NCBI GenBank assembly: GCA_036898135.1
Contig: CM072513.1
Span: forward strand, 18,447,731 to 18,511,730
Origin: Oncomelania hupensis
Lineage: Eukaryota > Mollusca > Gastropoda > Littorinimorpha > Pomatiopsidae
Direction of reading: 5' to 3'
DNA length: 64,000 bases
Shown piece by piece: positions 20,989 to 34,400 of the stretch (positions are counted from its first letter, which is position 1; every line of letters begins with the position of its first letter). Made by a program: the position numbers and the translations under genes. The notes beneath the pieces are model-generated. The model was not told the origin of the DNA and ran no database searches. It saw only the letters and a program-made list of their open reading frames with translations.

Positions 20989-22055
20989 GCAAAGTGAATA
21001 CATTTTGCATTGTACAGTGACTCTACATAAATACCCTAATTATAACAATATTTTCCTTAAGCTTATCGATAATGGTGATAAACTATATTTGTGAGTAGAA
21101 AAGTCTGCTTTTGTGTTTTGGGAAACTTTGTTCTGCCATGCCTTTTAGAAATACTTTGCATTTTAGTTGAGTTTTAAATGTAGGTTAAGTTTAGTCACTT
21201 TGTTTTTTTGATGTTGTTGCATTTGGAAAATCATTTATTTCATTAACATTATTTTGGTGATAAGCTGTTGGCTATCATGCTTATTGGGCACATGTATTCA
21301 GCGTTGCCTTGTACATTCAGTCAGCAGTATGTTTTGTGCTTCATTTATTTATTTATTTTGTTTATAGGAGAAGAAGAAAGAGCAAGAAATGAAGTGGAAG
21401 AAGAAGAGGATCAAAGTTTAAAAAAAATAACCCAAGAAGAGTTGCATTGCTTAGCTTGTTGCTAACAGGAGTTTTATGTTACTTTCCTTCACGTTTAGTT
21501 TAATACTTTACTTTAGTTTTATATGTTACTGAAGAGGGTTACAATGTGTGGTTTGAAAAAATATATACGTATTTAAAAACGTGTTCCAAAGAGTGGGTTT
21601 ACAGTATGTCAGATGTAGTGAAAAACATGAGGGATTGATATGGGCAATTCATGTATATGCTTATCAGGGTGAGTTTTTATTTTCCCAATGATACAATAAA
21701 ATAAGTTTCTACACATTTCTAGTCCACCAGATACCTTATTTTGTTTTGGGTTTGTAGATTGTGTGGGCGAGATGACCATGACGGTCCTCCTGTTTGGAAG
21801 ACCATGACAAACACATTGAAAGCGAATGCTGTATTTTGAACATTGTGTCATGTGGAATCATGGTTATTTTGTATACCTTGCTGTTGTGTAAATATAGTGA
21901 CACAAAATAAACTTTAGAAATAAAATGTAGAAGAAAAAAATAAGCGCTTTTGTGTCATATAGTTTTTTGATTGAACTTTCTGTTTAAAATATGAATGTGG
22001 GTGTTTGTGTCTTGATTGGCAGCAGGTGTGCATTCCAATCAGAATGTTTCTTCCC

Positions 22056-22555
22056 NNNNNNNNNNNNNNNNNNNNNNNNNNNNNNNNNNNNNNNNNNNNN
22101 NNNNNNNNNNNNNNNNNNNNNNNNNNNNNNNNNNNNNNNNNNNNNNNNNNNNNNNNNNNNNNNNNNNNNNNNNNNNNNNNNNNNNNNNNNNNNNNNNNNN
22201 NNNNNNNNNNNNNNNNNNNNNNNNNNNNNNNNNNNNNNNNNNNNNNNNNNNNNNNNNNNNNNNNNNNNNNNNNNNNNNNNNNNNNNNNNNNNNNNNNNNN
22301 NNNNNNNNNNNNNNNNNNNNNNNNNNNNNNNNNNNNNNNNNNNNNNNNNNNNNNNNNNNNNNNNNNNNNNNNNNNNNNNNNNNNNNNNNNNNNNNNNNNN
22401 NNNNNNNNNNNNNNNNNNNNNNNNNNNNNNNNNNNNNNNNNNNNNNNNNNNNNNNNNNNNNNNNNNNNNNNNNNNNNNNNNNNNNNNNNNNNNNNNNNNN
22501 NNNNNNNNNNNNNNNNNNNNNNNNNNNNNNNNNNNNNNNNNNNNNNNNNNNNNNN
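22056..22555. other. Assembly gap, exactly 500 N
   Basis: A round-number gap, so probably a placeholder of unknown true size. Open frames running through it are meaningless. Confidence 1.
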
Positions 22556-22986
22556 CAGGAAATATCTTTTTGGACATTTTCACTGTAAAATTGGGTTACT
22601 ATAGAACCATGGGCTTTTGGTGCCGTTTGTGCGAATTATTATGCGAATTTCTCCCTGTTGAGATAATAAAGTTTTCGTATTCGTATTTGTATCTTATTTT
22701 GGGTACCAATGTAATAGATATGGGTACTTTATAAAATCCGCTGCTTCTTTTGCTTTTTGGTGTTTTATTTTTCATGATGTATGGGCACTAAAAAAATCCG
22801 TCTCTATCCTTTGTTCAAATTTTTTTTGTTGTTTTACCAAACTGTCTTTTATTGCTACTATTAAAAAAAACAACAATAAACGGAACAAGTAATGTCAATG
22901 AGTTAAGATCAGTTTATATAGACTTTCAAAATGATTTGGTCTCTGCGCAGATCATTGAGTCGCATTCCCCTCTTATTGGAAGCAAA

Positions 22987-23937
22987 CGATGCCTTCAAGT
23001 AGGGGGAATAATCATACAGAGCGTATCCCCAGTGAAGGTGCCGGGGGATTCTGTATAAATAATATCCCCACTTTCTGATAATGTAATAATAATAATAATA
23101 ATAATACAGGATGCTATATACGCGCCTTTCCCCAAGGCTCAAAGCGCGGCGATCTATACCAACATACACGCTCACCTGTCTCATTTACCCTCACACTCAC
23201 CAAATACACATACATCACTCAAACAGGTGGTGTAAAGGCAGGGAGATCGCTATTAGAAGACGGAAGAAACTCGATTTTTTTTTTTGTTGAAATTTTTATA
23301 TTGACTGCTTCCTGTACCATTATTGAAGGTATAGTGCTTTAAATTCCCACTGCCGCTGTCTTTCTCATTTTTTCTTTCTCTGTTGTATCAATTATCCACT
23401 ACTTCTTCACTAGACCAGTCACCTACCTTTTTTCTTCAAAACTCTCCCAAAAATCCTCATTTGTGTATGGGGTCTGCTGGGTCAGCTTGGAGATATTGGA
23501 CGCTTTCTGCCAAATAGTCACTAGGGCTTTCGATGGTTTTATTAGTTAGCAATGTAGGCATTTTATATGTATGTGCTTAATTAATATTTTATAATGACGT
23601 TTATATTCTGTTTTTGTTTTTGTAAATGGGGATAATATAAATTAGAATACAGCCTCAGGGTCCCTTGCATGGGATGCCTTTATTGTACAGTGGCCGGCTG
23701 GTGGGTTGCCTTCAGTGTTACCACTGGGGTTGTTATAGTGCTGTAAACAATCGCCTAATTTTATTGCAAATTGCAATTCTGTACTAGTGGCTGACCCGTT
23801 TTAAACAGCTTTAGATGTGCTTTGCATAGTGATGTTTGCTTTTTTTAATGTTTTGATGTTGTGTTGCTGTTGATTTTAGGTTTGGCTCGGAAGAGTCCGC
23901 TGGACGTAAAGCAACAATTATGTAATGTAATGTAATG
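22987..23937 (+). repeat. R1 repeat in the post-gap copy
   Basis: Counterpart of 14140-15090, with a few substitutions and the same internal insert and TAATG tail. Confidence 0.65.
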
Positions 23938-25147
23938 TTGATTTTAGGTGGGGGTGGTGAGGAGGAGAAAGGTGGTGAGGGGGGGAGGGGAGGGGTTTAT
24001 GGTTGTGTACATACAAGATTATCTTGCTGTGCAAGATTCTGTAAATGGACAAGAGGTCTGAACTACTTGCGTTACCTTAGATTTTCCTTTGTTGTTGTTG
24101 ATGATAGGTTTTGCTTTGATATCTTTTTTAATAACGTTGGTAACACGTCATGGTGAAGAACATCATGTAAATATCATGTTCTCCACTGTGTCTTTATAAT
24201 CTTTTCAGCATAGTTGCGTTCATGCAAAGTTTTTTAAGTCATAAGTTATCTTGACTGAAGGACTTGTGAAAGAAACTTTTTTTTTTTTTAAGTCGCTGAT
24301 GGAATTGTTTCTATTTTTTGACTCACATGCATAGCAATGTGAGTTTATGTACTCACCAGCAAAAATTGTTTCCAGATTTGTGCAAATCTGTGCGAGATGA
24401 GTCCTAAATAGTTCCAAAAAGATATTGAACAAAAATGTCCATCCGTCTGTCTGCCGTCTGTCTGTGCAAAAACTGTAAAGTGTCTACTCTCAGAACCTAT
24501 TTCAACTATCGCAGCCAAACTTGGTAAGATGGTGTAGACCCATGACACCTCAACACACCAGCTCAATGCCTATGTGAGCAGCACTCTTTGGTTCCCCCAC
24601 ATTTTGCTGGCTGCGGGCTATTTATAGCTTGCCTACACCCTCCCTTCCAGTGAAAGGAAAGAAAAGAAGCACCGGCGAAGCTATCGGCGAAGCTATTTAT
24701 AGCTAGCCTGGCTGAACTAACCTCAAAACCTAAAAGCTTTGGTTGAGTCGGTGTGTCAAAAATGATCAGTGAATGATTGACTTAACTTCAACGTCAAGGT
24801 CACAGAGTCATCAAATGAGTAAAAAAATGTCAATTTTTCCCAACATTTAACTTTTTTCTAGGTTATTAATATTGAACTTATAATTCTTTGTTGCATAATA
24901 GATATCAATGAGGCACACATACTATGCAAATTTGGTCAGCCTCATTCCTAGGCCAAGGTCACTGGAACTGTCCAAAGTTGGTTAGTATAGGTACTTTGAA
25001 GTGATCTTGACCCTAAAGTATGAGAGATATAAAATCCAAACTTGTTGTATTTAGAGATGATAGAGTGATATTTCAAATATATTCGTTTTTGTATCGATCT
25101 TGAAGGTCAAGGTAATTTTAGGCCTTGCAAAAACACAGGGTATCTTT

Positions 25148-25410
25148 TTTGCGAAAGTCCACCACCATCTCCAACGTTTTGGAGGCATTCAGCTGGAGGT
25201 TGTTGCCATCGCACCACGACACCAGACGGTTGATTTTCTGTAAGTAAGCCGACTAATCGAACTTGGAGATGAGACCTTAGACTGTGGTGTACGTTGTCGG
25301 CAAACTTCACCAGCCGAACTGAGTCGTGGAAGGAGACGCATCCGTTGGTGAAGAGACAGAAGAGGAGAGGGGAGAGGACGCAGCCTTGAGGGGCGCCAGT
25401 ATTCAACAAC
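25148..25410 (-). pseudogene. Same RT fragment in the post-gap copy
   Basis: Counterpart of 16296-16556. The FADD box is further damaged here (FADN), caused by a small insertion near 25288. Confidence 0.7.
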
Positions 25411-26923
25411 ATTAGTATGCAACAAGATTGGGTTATTTGATCAGACATGTGCGAGAAATCGCGTGAAGGTCAAGGTCATCCCAAGGTCACAGTTTTTTTG
25501 GCATAATACAACTTTTGCTGTACTTTATTTGATAGTACATGAGCGTATTTGGAGCTGAAGGTCAGTGTCATCTGAAGGTCAAGAGCATAGAAAGATCAAA
25601 GTTGCTATTCACACCAGCTCACTTCTTATGTGAGCTGCACTTTTCAGTGCCTACATGTTTCGCTTGCTGCGGGCTATTTATAGCTTGCCTGCACCCCCCT
25701 TCCAGTGAAAGGAAGCATCAGCAAAGCTATTTATAGCTAGCCTGGCTGACCTGAGTGACCTCAAAATCTGAAAAGCTTTGGTTGAGCTGCTGTGTATTTT
25801 CATTTTAATGCCACTGCACCATTTATTTTGTTTTTTCTGGGCACTCATTTTTATGTTAAAGATTGCGAGTTCCATAAGGAGCATGTGAGTCATATGGGCT
25901 TTACCCTTCTAGTTAATTGTTTGAAGTCGCATAGTTTTCTCATTTTCCTGTCTTTTCTAGTTCATGTCTTGAGGAAACATGATTTAAATGTTGTTCTTGA
26001 TGAAAAGTTTGTCATGAAGAGACATGTTGCCATTATTCTCGCAATTTTTAAAAATGTTTTGCTTCTCAGTAACAAGACATATTTAAACTAAACTACTGAG
26101 AAATTGTGTATAACATTACTCTTGACTTTTGACTTAGTTTTTTTGTTTTTTATTTATTTATTTATTTATTTATTTATTATTATTTTAATTTTTTTTTTTT
26201 TTTGGGGGGGGGGGGGGGGGGTGGCAATCACGTGTAATCTCTACACAAATTGTTGGTCTGTTCTATTTACTTTGTAAAACTGAGCAAACTTTCTCTGTAT
26301 GTCTGTATGTCTGTATTTATTTATTGAAACATGACTAAATCACATTTGCATCCTCTCTTCGGAGGATTTAAATAAGTGGTAATAACATTGCCGTTGGTTT
26401 TTTTGACATATGTTTACTGTCCAATATTTGCTAAATTGAAAATCAAGGTGTTCCATTTATGTAAAATTGCTTATTCTGTAAGTGCCACAAATTTGGAAGT
26501 ATTACATTTTCTTTAAACATGCCAAAGAGTAGCTGTATAATGTTTAAAACGTAAAACTGTTCTATTCCTTTGAAATTTGTTTTTAAAATTTGACACGAAG
26601 ATATATTCCATTTTACTGTTGCAGTTGTTTAAACACATTTAAAGAAAGCAGTTGTAATACACTGTTGGCTGGTTTGTTTGCATACTTTGTGATTTAAATA
26701 GACTTGGGTGAGTGAGTGGACTTGTTTGTAAAACATGTAGTGTTGGTATGTAGATATTGTAGGAACATTTTACTTTGTTGAATAAGTGAAACCTTGTTCG
26801 ATTAATTCTTTGAAATTTAATTGCTGCTTGTTGTGTAATAGTGCTCATGTGGTTTTTAGTAAGCTGTAAGGAGTGTTCATTACTGTTTTATGTTTGCTGG
26901 TTCATTTTCTTTTTGACCAACTA

Positions 26924-27634
26924 ACCCCTTGGGGTCATGAGCAATCTTGCCACTGTAGATTGTTCTAACCTATAAAGGGAACAGTGAAAGCCCCAGTTGA
27001 AAACCTGTCTTGCCTTTGTAGGCATGACAGATTCACTGCGGCAACAGTACCCCCGTTGGAGTGCCGGGGGTTTTCAGTATAAATAGTATCCCCACTTTAT
27101 GGAAATTTAGTGCTTTAAATTCCCACTGTTGCTATCTTCCTCATATACTCTTTCCCATTCCTGCTCTGTCCTATCACTCTGCTATACTATCTTCTTCTTC
27201 GCTAGATCAATGACCTACCTTTTTTCTTGAAAACTCTTCCTGGACAAGACTCCTTGTTTGTGTATGAGTTCTGTTGGATCAGCTTGGGAGTGTTGGACGC
27301 TTTCTGCTGGGTGGTCACTAGGGCTTCCTATGATGTTAGTATTTAGCAATATAGGCATTTTATATGTATATGTTTCGTTGATGATTGGTAATGATGGTTG
27401 TATTCTATTTTGTTTTTGTAACCGGGGGTTCGCGTAGTTGAGGTAAACCCTCAGCCGTCCCCCGCGTGGGATGTCTTTATTGTAAAGTGACTGGCCGGTG
27501 GAGGGCGTTCAATTTTCCCACTAGGGTTGTTTCAGCAGATCTTTTATGCGGATCGGGGGTTGTCCGGTCCTGATTTGCTCGGAGGAGTCCGCTGGACCTA
27601 AAGCAACAATAAATCAATCAATCAATCAATCAAA
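26924..27634 (+). repeat. Single R copy (R2/R3 recombinant) in the post-gap copy
   Basis: Its left flank matches the left flank of R2 (ttttgaccaacta) and its right flank matches the right flank of R3 (gcaaagtgaataca...). One R unit plus the ~1.5 kb between R2 and R3 is missing, as expected from homologous recombination between the two R copies. Confidence 0.85.
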
Positions 27635-28699
27635 GCAAAGTGAATACATTTTGCATTGTACAGTGACTCTACATAAATACCCTAATTATAACAATATTTT
27701 CCTTAAGCTTATCGATAATGGTGATAAACTATATTTGTGAGTAGAAAAGTCTGCTTTTGTGTTTTGGGAAACTTTGTTCTGCCATGCCTTTTAGAAATAC
27801 TTTGCATTTTAGTTGAGTTTTAAATGTAGGTTAAGTTTAGTCACTTTGTTTTTTTGATGTTGTTGCATTTGGAAAATCATTTATTTCATTAACATTATTT
27901 TGGTGATAAGCTGTTGGCTATCATGCTTATTGGGCACATGTATTCAGCGTTGCCTTGTACATTCAGTCAGCAGTATGTTTTGTGCTTCATTTATTTATTT
28001 ATTTTGTTTATAGGAGAAGAAGAAAGAGCAAGAAATGAAGTGGAAGAAGAAGAGGATCAAAGTTTTAAAAAATAACCCAAGAAGAGTTGCATTGCTTAGC
28101 TTGTTGCTAACAGGAGTTTTATGTTACTTTCCCTCACGTTTAGTTTAATACTTTACTTTAGTTTTATATGTTACTGAAGAGGGTTACAATGTGTGGTTTG
28201 AAAAAATATATACGTATTTAAAAACGTGTTCCAAAGAGTGGGTTTACAGTATGTCAGATGTAGTGAAAAACATGAGGGATTGATATGGGCAATTCATGTA
28301 TATGCTTATCAGGGTGAGTTTTTATTTTCCCAATGATACAATAAAATAAGTTTCTACACATTTCTAGTCCACCAGATACCTTATTTTGTTTTGGGTTTGT
28401 AGATTGTGTGGGCGAGATGACCATGACGGTCCTCCTGTTTGGAAGACCATGACAAACACATTGAAAGCGAATGCTGTATTTTGAACATTGTGTCATGTGG
28501 AATCATGGTTATTTTGTATACTTGCTGTTGTGTAAATATAGTGACACAAAATAAACTTTAGAAATAAAATGTAGAAGAAAAAAATAAGCGCTTTTGTGTC
28601 ATATAGTTTTTTGATAAAACTTTCTGTTTAAAATATGAATGTGGGTGTTTGTGTCTTGATTGGCAGCAGGTGTGCATTCCAATCAGAATGTTTCTTCCC

Positions 28700-28962
28700 C
28701 TTCCCCATCCCTTATACCTTCTCTTTTCATACCTTGACCCTACTCCCCCCCCCCTCCTTACATCCCCCTACCTGTCCTTTTCTTTTTTTCTCTCTTTGAC
28801 ATTGTGTTTATTGTTCTGTCATGTTATTTTTTTCATTTTTTAATTTATTATGCAATATTTGAATGAATGAATTAATGGAAATTCACTATGTGCACAAACA
28901 TTTCCATACATAAAGCATGATCACACCACTAATAAAGCAATAAAATCTTATATATATATACA
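28700..28962. other. Unique pyrimidine-rich intergenic sequence
   Basis: Begins where the duplicated segment ends. C/T-rich then AT-rich, with a short (TA)n next to the LINE fragment. No gene seen. Confidence 0.5.
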
Positions 28963-30215
28963 TACTCTATCTTTCCCTGTCCTCAGCAACCATGATGGAT
29001 TCGCTCAGTGTCAAACCAGTCCATTCTCGAATGTTGTCATCCCACCTCTTTTTCGGTCTCCCTCTTCTTCCACCTCCTTGCACTGTGCCTTGCAGGATGG
29101 TCTTTGCAAGACCTGATTATTTGGTGACGTGTCCATACCCTCGGAGTTTCCGTTTCTTCACCACTGTGAGCAGGTCATCGTGTTGTCTAATGGCTTGTGT
29201 GATGGTCTGTCCGACTTCGTCGCTGGTGATGTGCAGGAAATGCCCAAAAGTCTTCTGTAGCACCTCATCTCCATGCTTTGTATTCTTCGTTTCAGATCTG
29301 CTGTGAGGGTCCATGTTTCACAAGCATATAGGAAGATGGAGATGACAAGGGAGCGCAGCAGTCTTACCTTGGAATGTAGGCTGATGGTTTTGTCTTTACA
29401 AATGGGCTTTAACCTCACCAGGGCAGCAGTTGTTTGTGCGATCCTGGAGAGGACTTCCCGCCTGGACCAATTGTCTGATACAATGGCAACTAAATATTTG
29501 AAGCTATGCTCTGTGTTGAGGGATTGGCCTTGGACTTTGATGTCTGTGTTGATGCCATTGCATGGTGTTGTTGGTCATCATTTTGATCTTCTTTGCACTT
29601 ATTTCCATCCCATACGCTCTGGAGGTGGTTTCAAGCCTCTGTACCAGCTGTTCAAGTTCTTGTTCCTCTCCAGCCAATCCATCAATGTCATCTGCAAAAC
29701 GAAGGTTGGAGATTTCTCTTCCTCCTATGCTGACTGTGCCTTCATGATCTGCAAGGGCATCTGACATGATGCGTTCTAGGAAGATGTTGAAGAGTTATGG
29801 AAAGAGTATACCCCTGACACACACCGATTGTTGTTCTGAACCAGTTCCCAAGGGCGCTGTTGTGGAGGACTGCACTGGTAGCCTTGTCATAAAGGCTTTT
29901 GATGATGTCAATAATTTTAGGGCTGATGTTGTACACTCTCATGGTTGCCCACAGAGCTGCATGCCAGACTCGGTCAAACGCATGATATAGATGTTGTTGG
30001 TGCTGTGGATATTTAATTCTTGCAGATTATTCTTGTGAGGTTGAAAATCTGTTCAGTGGTACTTCGCCCTGCCCTGAATCCTGCTTGTTCTTCAGCTATG
30101 ATTTGTTCAGCATGGGGTTTCAACCTGTTGAATATATTATTTTCAGGAGGACCTTGCTGGGATAGCTGATGCATGAGGCTGATAGTGCGGTAATTTTCAC
30201 ACTCCTGAAACATTC
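28963..30215 (-). mobile_element. RTE LINE fragment (copy C), decayed
   Basis: The minus strand encodes the RT palm through the C-terminal segment: [29 protein letters not shown], and [17 protein letters not shown], broken by several frameshifts. It lacks the GGATA tail and everything 5' of ECENYRTISL. More diverged from copy A than copy D is. Confidence 0.85.
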
Positions 30216-31072
30216 CCAAACACTTCAATTCAAACCAAATGCACTGTACATACGCATCACGTCAAAGTGATGAATGAGCAATCATCATACATTGTGGTCA
30301 TCACTGTACTCATTGTTGCCTTAATTAACGCTCAATCCTGCACATATTCCACCCACATCTGCAGGATATCCTCAATTTTAATTTTCTAGTAGCAAAGTGA
30401 AGTTAAATAACTTCCCTATATTGCTTGATTCATGAGGACCTTCTCTGGGCAACTGTATATTGGCAGATGTGAAAAAGATCGAGATATAATTAAAGTAATA
30501 TGATTAATTTCAAATGTTAACAAAAGTGAACAATAATTTATACCAAAAAAGCAAGAAATTGTAGCGTTTCCATCTAATTATACCTTTTGTCAGATGGATT
30601 CAAATTATAATTTTAGTTCTTGCACACACATACACACACACACACACCCACACACCCACATATAAACACGTATATATACACGCACACACATACAAAGAAT
30701 ATAATTGCAGTGATCTCGTGCACATGTGCACCAACAGCAGACAACATTTATGCAGATAACAAATACGTAATCTAAAATAAAATCCTAATAGTCTAAGAAC
30801 CCCTAAGTTGTAAATTACTAAATACATTGGTCAACATCACAATTCCTTGCTGAAAATGAAAGTTGAAGGGTGAGGGTGTGTTGTACTTTGGATTTGTTCC
30901 GACAAAGAGTTCTTTCTGATAAAGACACCTTATGTAAGGAAAATACACAATATTCATGTAATTAAGTTTTTCTTTGTAGTTTGAAAACTTTTATTTGTAT
31001 TTTGTGTAATGAGCGAAAAACTTCGCTATTTTTCGCGGCCGGAATTTCCCATCATCCTCGTACGCCCGAAGG
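30216..31072. other. Intergenic sequence upstream of WDR26
   Basis: AT-rich, with a CA/TA microsatellite at about 30625-30690. No exon recognised. Confidence 0.5.
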
Positions 31073-31080
31073 TGACGTCA
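31073..31080. promoter_or_regulatory. CRE-like palindrome TGACGTCA in probable WDR26 promoter
   Basis: A perfect CRE octamer about 200 bp upstream of the WDR26 start codon, within a locally GC/CpG-richer stretch (31030-31260) typical of a housekeeping promoter. Function is inferred from motif and position only. Confidence 0.45.
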
Positions 31081-31149
31081 CGCAAGCAAAACAAATTTGG
31101 TCACCGAAGACTGCTTGGGTGATCGTCTGTTTATGTGTGAATATTTTGG

Positions 31150-31185
31150 CTATGGTTTGTATTCAGTAAGCGATACAAACCATAG
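31150..31185 (+). promoter_or_regulatory. 13-bp perfect hairpin in WDR26 5' UTR/promoter
   Basis: CTATGGTTTGTAT (31150-31162) and ATACAAACCATAG (31173-31185) are perfectly complementary around a 10-nt loop, about 97 nt before the ATG. If transcribed it would fold in the leader. Confidence 0.5.
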
Positions 31186-31281
31186 CTTTGCCGTAGAGCA
31201 ATACTGGCATCGTCGTCAGAGTCAGAAGACGGTGGTCTTTCGCCCCCACCGCATAAAAAGCTACGCATCTCTTCTGGAAAC

Positions 31282-31448
31282 ATGCAGGCCAATGGCGTCC
31301 AACAGCACAATGGAGAGAGCGAGGAGGCGACAACAAACGGCCAAGTCGTTGAAAATGGGAATAAAACGACTGCCATTAAACCTTTGTCAAGCACAGACCA
31401 AGACATTGTTCGTCTAATTGGACAACATTTACGAGGCCTTGGACTAAA
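31282..31448 (+). CDS. WDR26: WDR26 exon 1 (start, LisH first half)
   Basis: ATG at 31282; ends CTTGGACTAAA|gtaagc, leaving two bases of an Asn codon. Confidence 0.9.
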
Positions 31449-34400
31449 GTAAGCACCAAAGCAAAAAAGTAAAAAATCCAGAAGCTCATCTCGTGTCAAT
31501 GTTGTTTGTGTTGCTTTTGTGAACACAACAAAGCCAGCAGCATTAAGCGATAGCTTATTTATCTAAATAATTTATGTGTGAACAGCGTATTTGATTTCTT
31601 TATGAAGTGAATGCTCGTGGGCGATCGTTTGGAAGAATAGAAAAGGATTACAGGAAAGCTCCCAAAATTGTTTTCCAACCACATCAAATCAATGGAACGT
31701 TAGTGCGATGGTCGATTACACAAGGTAACGCCAGACCTACCGTTTACGTACGGATCGATCGTTTTTACTTTTCTTGCAGGAATATTTTAACGAAATGCAA
31801 GCTCAACCTGGGTCAGCCTTTGTGCAACGAGTTTACTCTGTTTTCAGCCAAACGGCAGAGCAACTTATTGCAGAATCTGGATGCACACTTGAACACCCAT
31901 CTGCTGCTAAGTTGAGAGCTCACGTCACAGATGGCAACTGGGATAAGGTGGGCTATTCATAGTTTCTTATTTACCTTTTTTGAATTATTCATGCGCTTGC
32001 TTTACTAGTATTGACTAAGAATAAAGTACTAGGGTCAACTTTGACATGTTTATGATGAATCTGTCACTTTGTTGTTGTATACCTTACCAACCTTTGTTTG
32101 TGCTTTGTTCTTTTTGCTATGGAGGTACACACAGACACTAGGTGAAAATAAACAATTGTTTACTGATGGTGAATATCAAAAACATGTACAATGAGACAAC
32201 AAAAATGTAAAAGTATAAAACATGGATATACTTTTTTTCTTTGTAGATTTTTTGAAAAAATATATTTTATACTCTGACATTGCAAGTTTGACCAGTTCTG
32301 GGTCAGCTGTTTCATTTGCATATCACATGACCCTCAGTGTTGTTAGTCCTGACACACAAAGACCTGTGAACCAATTCTCCCTAGTGAATATGAGAGAATC
32401 ATTCCCCAACCCCTCCCGCTTGACCTTGCTTGGGGTTTGCATAAGTAGGATATAATGGACAGTTTGGTGTTGCATTGCCCTGTGCTGACAAGTGATTGCC
32501 TACCTTTCTGTGGAACTTAATTCCCCATGACCTACTCTGGAACTGATGGAGGGAACTAGGTCATTGTCAGTTATAGGTGAGGGTGAGATCTAGGTTATTT
32601 TGAATGGAGAAACAAGACACTTCCATTTGTAGTTGAGAATACTAGGCTTCTTTCAAAACCAGGATTTTGTGGTGGCCGTAATGCAGCGTCTTACTCAACG
32701 CAATGGCCATAAAAGATGAACTTGACCTGCTTCCAGTAGTAAGGTCCCTTTCATAAAATCAAATCATATTGGATGTCATACAAGCGATGTAATAAACAAA
32801 GTCCATTTTGACGGAACCACTAGGATAGGAAAGAGTTCGTGAACTTTCACCTTGGCATACTAATGACAGCATAATTTGCTGAGGTCATGGACAGAAAGTA
32901 TGGAATCACTTTCACAACAAAAACTACTTGCTTCCGGAAGATCCCTAATCATTCAGATTGCATTGTTTTGCCTGACGGACTAGTGACAACTGTGCAATTC
33001 TTACCTTTATAAGCAATAGAAAGTTCAATGTATTGATAGTGTTTATCCTACTTCTAGAGGTAGAGCGAATTATTCGATTAATCTGAAGCTTACAGAATTG
33101 AATCATCAATTAAAATTAGTACTGCTAGGGGTGTCGGATAGTGCAGTGGTTGGAGCACTCGCTACTGTGTCGAAAGTGAAGCACCGTCCGGTGCGGTTAG
33201 CACTTGGATGGGTGACCGCTAGTGAAGCGACAAACAACAACGCCCCCAGTTGACTCAACTGTGATTGAGTACCTACTCTCTTGAGGGTGGGGAAGGTAAA
33301 GCAGCGAGGGAGAGAGTTGGGCATCACCCTCATTACGCTGGCCCAAGATAAGTGTGATCTCCAACATCACGCTCCCCTACGGCCACAAGGCTATGGGACT
33401 ACCTTTACCTTTACCTTTTACTGCTACTTCGGAAACGACATTGGGTTATAATTCATGTTACGTTCATGTGACTCTTCTTGGCTTGACTTTGTAAGTGATC
33501 AGTCCTCTCTCCCCTAGTATACCATACCTTGCCCTTTCCCTCTGTCTCTCTACCTTTTTTCCTCCTCCTCATATAAAATATTAAGTGCATAAGAAAATTG
33601 TAAATGTTCTTATATTACAATCTCCCTTCTGTGCACATTGAGTAATTTTGTTGTAGCTATAAAAGTATAATGATAATGATAGTTATTGATAAGAAATGAT
33701 CAAGAAGAAGTAGTTTAGACTTGTTTCATACGTTGTTTTTTTTTGGTAGGCTTCATGCCTTTTCCTTCACACTTTTATGTCACTTTTGTAGGTCACGTTA
33801 GCAATATTTAAACAAGATCACTCACTGACTCAGTATCAAAACAACACAAATGCTGCAGCATAAGAAACTTTAGAATCCTATCCTATCCTGTCCCATAACC
33901 CGAAGGTCGTAGGGGCACCACAGATGATCGTCTAACCAGCATACTCCATCTTTCTCTGTCCTCAGCAGCCCTCATGGCTTCGCTCAGTGTCAAACCAGTC
34001 CATTCTCGAATGTTGTCCTCCCACCTCTTTTTTGGTCTCCCCCTTCTTCTACCTCCTTGCACTGTGCCTTGCAGAATGGTCTTTGCAAGGCCTGATGATC
34101 TGGTGACGTGGCCATACCATCGGAGTTTCCGTTTCTTCACCACTGTGAGCAGGTCATCGTGTTGTCCAATGGCTTGTGTGATGGTCTGTCGGACTTCGTC
34201 GTTGGTGATGTGTTGGGTATAGGAAATGCCCAGAAGTCTTCTGTAGCACCTCATCTCCATGCTTTGTATTCTTCGTTGGAGATCTGCTGTGAGGGTCCAT
34301 GCTTCGCAAGCATATAGGAAGATGGAGATGACCAGAGAGCGCAGCAGTCTTACTTTGGAATGTAGACTGATGGTTCTGTCTTTCCAAATGGGCTTCAACC

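Larger units (their letters stand above)
13709..22055. repeat. Pre-gap copy of a duplicated 8.3-kb segment
   Basis: Nearly identical, in the same order, to 22556-28699. Fixed offsets (8847 bp at the left end, 6644 bp at the right) show collinearity, with one internal ~2.2-kb segment (about 18.1-20.3 kb) absent from the second copy plus scattered substitutions and 1-4 bp indels. The copy ends exactly at the first N of the gap. Confidence 0.95.
22556..28699. repeat. Post-gap copy of the duplicated segment
   Basis: Begins at the first base after the gap at the position equivalent to 13709 and ends at the base equivalent to 22055, after which unique sequence starts. This is exactly what two overlapping, unmerged contig ends look like. 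It includes a second copy of the BTBD17 3' UTR poly(A) signal. Confidence 0.95.

Noticed and set aside
21984..22734. 190-247 aa frames across the gap
   Set aside because: They consist mostly of N.
31774..31847. Earlier acceptor (ends 31779) giving a longer WDR26 exon 2 with 23 extra open codons
   Set aside because: The 68-nt extension would shift the frame from exon 1; the acceptor at 31847 restores GLGLNQ exactly.
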